Source of the DNA: Chloroflexota bacterium
GTDB lineage: Bacteria > Chloroflexota > Dehalococcoidia > Tepidiformales > Tepidiformaceae
Length of the DNA stretch: 5,693 bases
Assembly (NCBI GenBank): GCA_025350285.1
Contig: JANXYE010000581.1
Location: 1-5,693, forward strand
Reading direction: 5' to 3'
The notes beneath the pieces were generated by a model. The model ran no database searches and was not told the DNA's origin. It was given only the letters and a program-made list of their open reading frames with translations. Each line of letters starts with the position of its first letter. Within the stretch, counting starts at the first letter, position 1. Position numbers and translations under genes: made by a program. Of this stretch, positions 1 through 4,524 are shown piece after piece.

Positions 1-265
1 GGATGTCGTGAGCGGCAAGGTTTCGCGGCTGGCGCGGGAACTCGGTGCGGCCGACGTGCTGCTCGGCGGCGGCGTTGCCTCGAACCAGCGGCTCCGTGAT
101 GAGCTGCGGAGGCGCAGCCCGGCCCCGGTGCGCATCCCCGAACCGCGCTACTGCACCGACAACGCCGCCATGATCGGCGCCGTCGCCGGCTGGCGCCTCG
201 GCCTCGGCGAACGAAGCCACTGGGACGAGGACATCTTCAGCACGAACGACTGGGCGCGCGTCTAA
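1..265 (+). CDS. tsaD: tRNA N6-adenosine threonylcarbamoyltransferase TsaD, C-terminal fragment
   Basis: This is the 3' end of a gene that begins before the window; the first complete codon in frame is at base 2. TsaD transfers the threonylcarbamoyl group from threonylcarbamoyl-AMP to A37 of ANN-decoding tRNAs (t6A synthesis), working in the cytoplasm with TsaB and TsaE. The visible part shows the ASKHA-fold signature GGGVASNQRLRDELR (bases 65-109) and the strongly conserved CTDNAAMI near bases 152-175. In the family the Asp of this last motif (codon 158-160) is one of the three metal ligands, the other two being histidines upstream of the window. The C-terminal tail ending WARV is of ordinary length. 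The TAA stop is followed by an inverted-repeat cluster and a convergent gene. Identification is confident; only the N-terminal three quarters is missing, because of the window edge. Confidence 0.95.
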   Translation, partial: DVVSGKVSRLARELGAADVLLGGGVASNQRLRDELRRRSPAPVRIPEPRYCTDNAAMIGAVAGWRLGLGERSHWDEDIFSTNDWARV

Positions 266-357
266 GCCAAGACACAATTGGACGCCAAGACGCCAAAGTC
301 GCCAGGCGGGCCATGAAAGCCATCTTGGTGATCTTGGCCTCTTGGCGGCAAAGTCTT
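266..357. repeat. GCCAAGA / TCTTGGC inverted-repeat cluster
   Basis: The gap between convergent genes is filled with a repeated heptamer. GCCAAGA occurs at 266-272 and 284-290, with a near copy from 292. The complementary TCTTGG occurs at 323-328, 332-337 and 340-345. The left arm (281-305) pairs with the right arm (325-349) at about 19 of 25 positions, leaving a loop of about 19 nt, and an outer AAGAC (269-273) can pair with GTCTT (353-357). This could fold into a long hairpin in transcripts from either side. No T-run follows on either strand, so a classical intrinsic terminator is not shown. It may act as a bidirectional 3' end structure or be a small dispersed repeat. The right arm reaches the stop codon of the minus-strand gene. 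Confidence 0.7.
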
Positions 358-763
358 AGGAGGCGATACGAGCCAGGCCGGCGCGTATCTTCTCGATCGC
401 GCTTGGCGGCGTGAGGCTGGCGCGGCCCGGCGCTCCGGCCGGTATCGCCGCGATGGAGGTCCGCCGCACCGCTTCGCGGACCTCCGCCACGAGCTCTCGC
501 GCCGCCGCGAAACTCGCTTCCACTTCTTCGGCCGTCTCGCCAGTCACCATCTCCGGGCGGAGCGCGGGCTCTGACGCAACCAGCACGAGCCGCAGCCGTT
601 CGACGGTCGCCCGGCGCGCCGCTTCGCTCGCCTGCCAGCGCCGTTCCTGTTCGGCGAGGGCGGCGCGCAGTTCGGCTGCCTCGCCGGCGGATTCCCCGGC
701 GCTGGATTCCTCGGCGCTGGCCGCGGTCACTTCGGGCTCAGGGTTCGATTCGTGGTGGTTCAT
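356..763 (-). CDS. Small coiled-coil protein of unknown function
   Basis: This is a 135-aa protein without a recognised catalytic motif. Residues 1-30 are acidic and low in complexity (Glu, Ser, Ala). Residues 30-60 form a charged Ala/Glu/Arg-rich helix of coiled-coil type (ELRAALAEQERRWQ...). Residues 62-101 hold a distinctive amphipathic block containing RPEMVTGETAEEVEASF. A Pro/Gly linker follows, and the end SAIEKIRAGLARI is another short helix. No signal peptide or membrane segment is present. The start is well supported: GGAGG lies 5 nt upstream of the ATG (bases 769-773 on this strand). From memory, similar PELVTG-type blocks occur in small Chloroflexota proteins, some near phage head genes, but nothing phage-like lies here and no function is claimed. 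It is divergent from the lipoprotein gene and shares the 87-bp region 764-850 with it. Confidence 0.75.
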   Translation of the reverse strand: MNHHESNPEPEVTAASAEESSAGESAGEAAELRAALAEQERRWQASEAARRATVERLRLVLVASEPALRPEMVTGETAEEVEASFAAARELVAEVREAVRRTSIAAIPAGAPGRASLTPPSAIEKIRAGLARIAS

Positions 764-768
764 AACAT

Positions 769-773
769 CCTCC
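769..773 (-). promoter_or_regulatory. Shine-Dalgarno site GGAGG of the coiled-coil protein gene
   Basis: The minus strand reads GGAGG with 5 nt before the ATG at 763-761. It is the clearest ribosome binding site in the window and decides the start of this gene. Confidence 0.8.
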
Positions 774-850
774 GGGTGGTTTCCGCCACCTTGCGAACGG
801 CGGCGCCGTAAAGCGAAGGCGTACCTGGCGCTCGCCCGGGGGAAAGGCGA

Positions 851-1474
851 ATGCTAGCCTCGATATTCGTGACCATCCGACGTCTCTCCGCCGCCTTCGC
901 CGTGTTGCTCTGCGGGGTGCTTGTCACCACCGTGGTGACGGCCGCCTGCGGCGATGGCGCCCAAACGCCGCCGCCGGGCGACGGTGCGGACTCATCTCCG
1001 TCGCCGCTGACGGCGGCCGGCAACCGTAAGACGCAAACGGCGGCCGCGGCGGGCCCCACGCAAGAGGCGAAGCCCACGCCGACGCCCGACTCGCAACCCT
1101 ATCCGGGCCCGGCGCCAAAGCTCGGCGGCAACGTCAAGGGCATCACACCGGCGAACGGCCAGGCAATCACCCAGCTCGATTCGCAGTCGCCCAACCCGGA
1201 GCGGCCCCGTGGCGTCTGCGTCGAGGCGGATTTCACCGACCTTCCGCAGAACGTGCTCTGGTTCCGCGTCGCCGTCGATGGCGCTGAGGTCACGGAGAAG
1301 CTGACCGTCCTGGTCGCGAGCCGGGACAGCCCGACCGGCGGCCGCCTCTGCTACGCCCCGAAGGAGGGTCTTCCCGTTGGCCGTCACACGGCCGCCGTCT
1401 CCGTCCAGAACCCGAGCAACCCAAACGAGCCGCCGAAGCAGCTCGTCTCGTGGCGATTCGAAGTGACCAAGTAG
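851..1474 (+). CDS. Predicted lipoprotein with Pro/Thr linker and Ig-like C-terminal domain
   Basis: This is a 207-aa exported protein. The N-terminus has a positive region with Arg-Arg at residues 10-11, a hydrophobic stretch (13-31) and a lipobox-like TAAC with Cys33 as the probable lipidation site. Thr at the -3 position is not the most common residue there. Residues 34-90 are a disordered Pro/Thr/Ala/Gly linker including KPTPTPD. From about residue 93 there is a compact beta-rich domain with two cysteines (in RGVCVEADF and RLCYAP) that could form a disulfide, ending in SWRFEVTK. The pattern, including PANGQ at its beginning and alternating strands, suggests an Ig/FN3-like fold; this is an inference from pattern. 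The start ATG is preceded by the purine-rich GGGGGAAAGG (838-847). A start at GTG 869 would remove the first residues without losing the signal. The gene ends 14 bp from the convergent rsfS stop. Confidence 0.8.
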   Translation: MLASIFVTIRRLSAAFAVLLCGVLVTTVVTAACGDGAQTPPPGDGADSSPSPLTAAGNRKTQTAAAAGPTQEAKPTPTPDSQPYPGPAPKLGGNVKGITPANGQAITQLDSQSPNPERPRGVCVEADFTDLPQNVLWFRVAVDGAEVTEKLTVLVASRDSPTGGRLCYAPKEGLPVGRHTAAVSVQNPSNPNEPPKQLVSWRFEVTK

Positions 1475-1488
1475 CGGCGGCGCCGATC

Positions 1489-1902
1489 TTAGCCGGTAAA
1501 GCGCACGACCGGCGTGGTTCGTCCCCAGAGTTCTTCCAGCCGGTAATACTCGCGCTTGTCCGGCGTGAAGACGTGGACGATCAGGTCCACGAAGTCGAGC
1601 AGCAGCCAGCCGCTCCCCGACGAGCCTTCCTTGTGACGGAGATCGTGGCCTTCTGTGGCCAGTTCACGTTCCAGGTGGTCCGCCAGTGCGTTAAAGTGGA
1701 GAGGCGACTGCGCCGTGACAATCACGAAGTAGTCCGTGAAGCTCGACGTGCGCGAAATATCGAGGAGCACGATATCGAGTGCCTGCCTATCCGAAAGGAC
1801 ATCAATGGCCCGGTGGGCCAACGCTTCAGAATCCAGTTTCGACCCTTTTCTGGCGTGCCTCAGAGGCGCGTCCGGCCGCTCGCCGGGGAGATCGTAGCAC
1901 AT
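1489..1902 (-). CDS. rsfS: Ribosome silencing factor RsfS (Iojap family)
   Basis: RsfS binds ribosomal protein uL14 on the 50S subunit and blocks joining to 30S, lowering translation in starvation. The family pattern is clear: DIVLLDISRTSSFTDYFVIVT (residues 43-63), then HKEGSSGSGWLLLDFVDLIVHVF (90-112) and REYYRLEELWG (117-127). As annotated from the ATG at 1902 the protein has 137 aa, including a 22-residue N-terminal stretch that the family does not normally have. The usual N-terminus (xDSEALAxxAID) begins at residue 23, a CTG codon at 1836-1834. AAAAGGG (1843-1849) lies 6 nt before it, whereas the ATG has no Shine-Dalgarno sequence. The real start may therefore be the CTG, giving 115 aa. 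The ATG and the mnmA start share base 1902. Function is confident; the start is uncertain. Confidence 0.93.
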   Translation of the reverse strand: MCYDLPGERPDAPLRHARKGSKLDSEALAHRAIDVLSDRQALDIVLLDISRTSSFTDYFVIVTAQSPLHFNALADHLERELATEGHDLRHKEGSSGSGWLLLDFVDLIVHVFTPDKREYYRLEELWGRTTPVVRFTG

Positions 1903-3011
1903 TGATCGGATCGCGCGTTGTTGTGGGTATGTCCGGGGGGGTAGATAGCTCCGTCGCCGCCGCCCTCCTCGTGGAACAGGGCTACGAAGTCATCGGCGTG
2001 ACGATGCGCCTCTGGACCGAGGAACGCCCGGACGAACTGAGCGGCCACCAGCAGTGCTGTAGCGTGGAAGACACCGACGACGCCCGCCGCGTGGCCGGCC
2101 AACTCGGCATCCGCCACTACGTCATGAACTTCGAGGAGCGTTTCCGCAAGACTGTCGTCGATAACTTTGTCGCCGAATACGCCGCCGGCCGCACGCCAAA
2201 CCCGTGCGTCCGCTGTAACGAGCACATCAAGTACCGGGCGCTGCTCGAACGGCTGCCCGCGCTCGACGCCCAGTTTGTGGCCACTGGGCACTACGCGCGG
2301 GTCGTTCACGATCCACGATTCGCGGTTCACGATTCGCGTGCGCGCCACCGCTTGTTGCGTGGTGTCGATCTTGGCAAGGACCAGAGCTACGTGCTTTACA
2401 TGCTCCAGCAAGAACAGCTCGGCAAGCTCCTCCTGCCGATTGGGCACCTGCGCAAGGATGAAGTGCGCGCGGAAGCGGCCCGGCTCGGGCTTGATGTAGC
2501 GGCCAAGCCCGATAGCGTCGAGATCTGCTTCGTGCCGGGGAACGACTACCGGGCGTTCGTGCAGGCGCGGGTAGAAACGCCGCCGGGCGAGCTGCGCGGC
2601 CACGATGGCGGCCTGCTCGGGGCCCACCAGGGCATCTCCGCGTATACGCTCGGGCAGCGTAAGGGGCTCGGCGTTGCCGTCGGCGAACCGCGCTACGTGA
2701 CCGCTATCGACCCCTTCCGCAATATGGTGACCATCGGCCCGGAAGAGGACCTGTTCACCGATACCGCCGAATTCAGCTCCCCCCGCTGGCTCGCCGGCGA
2801 GCCGCCTGCCATTGGGGCCTCCCTGCAGGCGAAGGCGCGCTACAAGGCCGAACCGGCCGCCGCGACGCTCCTCGAAGTGGATGGCGAGCGGGCCGTACTT
2901 CGCTTCAACCGCCGCCAGCGCGCGCTCACGCCTGGCCAGTCCATCTGCCTCTACGGCGGCGACGATGTGCTTGGCGGGGGGACGATCGAACGGGCGTGGC
3001 GGTCGAAATAG
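1902..3011 (+). CDS. mnmA: tRNA-specific 2-thiouridylase MnmA
   Basis: MnmA adenylates U34 of Lys, Glu and Gln tRNAs and replaces the C2 oxygen with sulfur delivered by a sulfurtransferase chain. The 369-aa length fits the family. Visible motifs, numbered from the TTG start: PP-loop GMSGGVDSS (9-17), CCSVEDTDDARRVA (52-65), GRTPNPCVRCNEHIK (96-110) with Cys102 and Cys105, ATGHYAR (127-133), KDQSYVLY (159-166), and the second catalytic cysteine Cys209 in SVEICF. The C-terminal beta-barrel ends with TPGQSICLYGGD. Cys105 corresponds to the nucleophile in CN; Cys102 makes a CxxC pair. TTG 1902 is chosen because the beta strand RVVVGMSGG must be included and the in-frame ATG at 1779 lies inside rsfS. 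GGGGAG (1885-1890) is 11 nt upstream, somewhat far. The loop after ATGHYAR is longer than usual and is built from a DNA direct repeat. Confidence 0.96.
   Translation: MIGSRVVVGMSGGVDSSVAAALLVEQGYEVIGVTMRLWTEERPDELSGHQQCCSVEDTDDARRVAGQLGIRHYVMNFEERFRKTVVDNFVAEYAAGRTPNPCVRCNEHIKYRALLERLPALDAQFVATGHYARVVHDPRFAVHDSRARHRLLRGVDLGKDQSYVLYMLQQEQLGKLLLPIGHLRKDEVRAEAARLGLDVAAKPDSVEICFVPGNDYRAFVQARVETPPGELRGHDGGLLGAHQGISAYTLGQRKGLGVAVGEPRYVTAIDPFRNMVTIGPEEDLFTDTAEFSSPRWLAGEPPAIGASLQAKARYKAEPAAATLLEVDGERAVLRFNRRQRALTPGQSICLYGGDDVLGGGTIERAWRSK
2304..2338 (+). repeat. Short direct repeat CACGATTCGCG inside mnmA
   Basis: The 11-mer CACGATTCGCG occurs exactly at 2314-2324 and 2328-2338 (14-bp step). A partial copy, CACGATC, lies at 2307-2313. 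The repeat codes for the extra residues in the MnmA loop between ATGHYAR and LLRG. Because the step is not a multiple of three, the two copies are read in different frames. Confidence 0.7.
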
Positions 3012-3032
3012 TCCGTTGACTCCCCGCGCGGT

Positions 3033-3113
3033 GGTCAAAATTTGACCATCATGTGGTCAAATCTTGACCGTATGGTGGTGGTAATTTGACCGGCGATCGG
3101 TCATAATCTGACC
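3033..3113. promoter_or_regulatory. Operator-like array of four 15-bp palindromes with exact 22-bp period
   Basis: Four copies begin at 3033, 3055, 3077 and 3099. They are GGTCAAAATTTGACC (perfect 7-1-7 palindrome, extended to 17 bp by flanking T/A), GGTCAAATCTTGACC (one mismatched pair), GGTGGTAATTTGACC (left half decayed) and GGTCATAATCTGACC (one mismatched pair). The spacers are all 7 bp and differ in sequence (ATCATGT, GTATGGT, GGCGATC). The period of 22 bp is about two helical turns, so all sites face nearly the same side of the DNA, as expected for cooperative binding of a dimeric protein. The last site ends at the base before the ATG of the ATPase gene and covers the place of a ribosome binding site. 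Stems with a one-base centre are poor RNA hairpins, so DNA binding is more likely than an RNA role. The bound protein is unknown. Confidence 0.85.
3102..3107 (+). promoter_or_regulatory. Possible -10 element CATAAT for leaderless ATPase mRNA
   Basis: CATAAT matches TATAAT at five of six bases and lies 6 nt before the ATG, so transcription would begin at or very near the start codon. It is embedded in the fourth palindrome, so a protein bound there would block the promoter. No good -35 is seen at 17 bp. Confidence 0.35.
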
Positions 3114-4424
3114 ATGATTACGCGCCACCTCGCCGCCGCCGTCAACGAAGCGCTGGGCGATACGCCCGTCGTGCTCGTCAACGGGCCGAGGCAATCCGGC
3201 AAATCTACGCTTGTCCAGCAGGTGGCGGCCGCCCGGGATGCCTCGGCCGTCGTCACGCTCGACGACCCCGCCACGCTCGACGCCTTGCGCCGCGACCCGG
3301 TGGGCTTCATCGGCGGCCTCGGACCTTTCGCCGTCATCGACGAAGTGCAGCGCGCACCTGAAATCTTCGTCGTTCTTAAGCTGGAGGTGGATAGCAACCG
3401 GCGGCCCGGCCGCTTCCTCCTCACTGGCTCGGCCGATGTCTTCCTTCTGCCAGACCTCTCCGACTCGCTCGCCGGGCGGATGGAGATCGTGACTCTCTGG
3501 CCGCTCTCACAGGGCGAAATCGAAGGCGTCCGCGAGGGCTTCGTAGACCTCCTGTTCGCTGCTGTCCCTCTCGCGCCCTACCGTTCGGACCTGGGCCGCG
3601 ATGAAGTGCTGCGCCTCGCGCTGCGCGGCGGCTTCCCGGAGGTGCTCACGCGGGCGACGGATTCCGCCCGGCGACGCTGGTTCGACGCCTACATCACCAC
3701 GCTGCTGTACCGCGACATCCGCGATCTGGCGAGCATCGAAGGCCTCACCCAACTCCCCCGCTTGTTGCAGGTCCTCGCCACGCGCGCCAGTTCGCAGGTC
3801 AACGCGGCCGACATCTCGCGGACGATGGGCATCCCGAACACAACGCTGAGGCGCTACATCACCCTGCTCACCCAGACCTTCACGCTCCAACCCCTCCCGG
3901 CCTGGTCCAACAGCATGGATGAGCAAGCAGTGCGCAGTCCGCGCCAGAGCTTCAGCGACAGCGGCCTGCTCGCACATCTCCTCGGTGCAAGCACGCCGTC
4001 CTCTCGCGCCGGTCCGGATGCCCTCGGCCCGGTGCTGGAAACGTTCGTGCTCAACGAAGTGCGCAAGCAATCGGCCTGGAGCGCCGTCCAACCGCGCCTT
4101 TCCTTCTTCCGCACCCACGGCGGCCTCGAAGTGGATATCATCCTCCAGGCGCGCGACGGACGGCTCGCGGGCATCGAAGTAAAGGCTGCGGCGTCCGTCG
4201 GCGGTTCAGACTTCAAGGGGCTCGAAGCACTGAGAGACGCGCTCGGCGACCGCTTCATGGCCGGCGTGGTGTGTTACACCGGGTCCGTTGGCCTTCCCTT
4301 CGGGGACCGCCTCTGGGCGCTCCCGATCGATGCGCTCTGGCGAATGGGTGCCTTGGCCTCGCCGCCGGTGGAGAAAATATCACCACTGAGCGGCGAAATG
4401 TTGACCACCCAGCGGCCCGCCTGA
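3114..4424 (+). CDS. AAA+ ATPase of the ATP-binding / DUF4143 family
   Basis: This is a complete 436-aa cytoplasmic protein. An N-terminal P-loop domain carries Walker A GPRQSGKST (24-32), TLDDP (48-52), Walker B FAVIDEVQ (72-79, with D76 and E77) and a sensor-like FLLTGSAD (101-108). RGGFPE (171-176) and YRDIRDL (199-205) are family hallmarks. Residues 228-258 (VNAADISRTMGIPNTTLRRY...) look like a winged helix-turn-helix. The DUF4143 part follows with FSDSGLLAHLLG (280-291) and ETFVLNEVRKQ (309-319). It ends with GGLEVDIIL (336-344) and GIEVKAAA (353-360), a PD-(D/E)XK-nuclease-like pattern with E339, D341, E355 and K357. The family is widespread and its cellular role is poorly understood; suggestions include DNA-related or defence functions. 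No partner gene is adjacent. There is no Shine-Dalgarno sequence; the start directly follows the palindrome array, which probably regulates it. Confidence 0.92.
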   Translation: MITRHLAAAVNEALGDTPVVLVNGPRQSGKSTLVQQVAAARDASAVVTLDDPATLDALRRDPVGFIGGLGPFAVIDEVQRAPEIFVVLKLEVDSNRRPGRFLLTGSADVFLLPDLSDSLAGRMEIVTLWPLSQGEIEGVREGFVDLLFAAVPLAPYRSDLGRDEVLRLALRGGFPEVLTRATDSARRRWFDAYITTLLYRDIRDLASIEGLTQLPRLLQVLATRASSQVNAADISRTMGIPNTTLRRYITLLTQTFTLQPLPAWSNSMDEQAVRSPRQSFSDSGLLAHLLGASTPSSRAGPDALGPVLETFVLNEVRKQSAWSAVQPRLSFFRTHGGLEVDIILQARDGRLAGIEVKAAASVGGSDFKGLEALRDALGDRFMAGVVCYTGSVGLPFGDRLWALPIDALWRMGALASPPVEKISPLSGEMLTTQRPA

Positions 4425-4441
4425 GCCTCCTTCGTCCCGTT

Positions 4442-4469
4442 GGGTTGGTCGGGAACCGCCGGGCAACCC
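4442..4469 (+). terminator. Weak hairpin after the ATPase gene
   Basis: GGGTTG (4442-4447) can pair with CAACCC (4464-4469) around a 16-nt loop, 17 bp after the ATPase stop. No T-run follows, so this is only a possible transcript-end structure. Nothing else is recognised in the 100-bp gap apart from the possible promoter before the next gene. Confidence 0.2.
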
Positions 4470-4512
4470 GATCTCCGCCCGTGGGCCGCTACCCATATGG
4501 CGCGCTTATCGC

Positions 4513-4518
4513 TAGTTT
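4513..4518 (+). promoter_or_regulatory. Possible -10 element TAGTTT for leaderless surface-protein mRNA
   Basis: TAGTTT fits the loose TANNNT pattern and lies exactly 6 nt before the GTG at 4525, the same spacing as at the ATPase gene. No Shine-Dalgarno sequence precedes the GTG. The evidence is weak by itself. Confidence 0.25.
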
Positions 4519-4524
4519 GGTGAC

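Noticed and set aside
411..857. Plus-strand open frame opposite the coiled-coil gene
   Set aside because: It is Ser/Ala/Arg-rich without domain pattern, while the minus-strand gene has GGAGG and a structured helix pattern.
1779..1901. N-terminal extension of mnmA from the ATG at 1779
   Set aside because: The extra 41 residues resemble no MnmA N-terminus and lie antisense to rsfS coding sequence.
3016..3021. TTGACT as a -35 or a fifth, upstream array unit
   Set aside because: It is out of the 22-bp register, lacks a palindromic partner, and only AAATTT-like bases lie at the -10 distance.
1860..3038. Long minus-strand open frame opposite mnmA
   Set aside because: mnmA is unmistakable on the plus strand with all catalytic motifs; the antisense frame is a high-GC by-product.
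3033..3113. Miniature CRISPR array
   Set aside because: Repeats of 15 bp with 7-bp spacers are far below CRISPR sizes, and no cas genes are near. Operator sites fit better.
3507..4118. Minus-strand open frame opposite the ATPase
   Set aside because: The ATPase frame carries continuous family motifs over the same bases.
4401..4406. TTGACC half-site near the end of the ATPase gene as a further array member
   Set aside because: There is no partner half-site and no 22-bp register; a six-base match in coding DNA is expected by chance.
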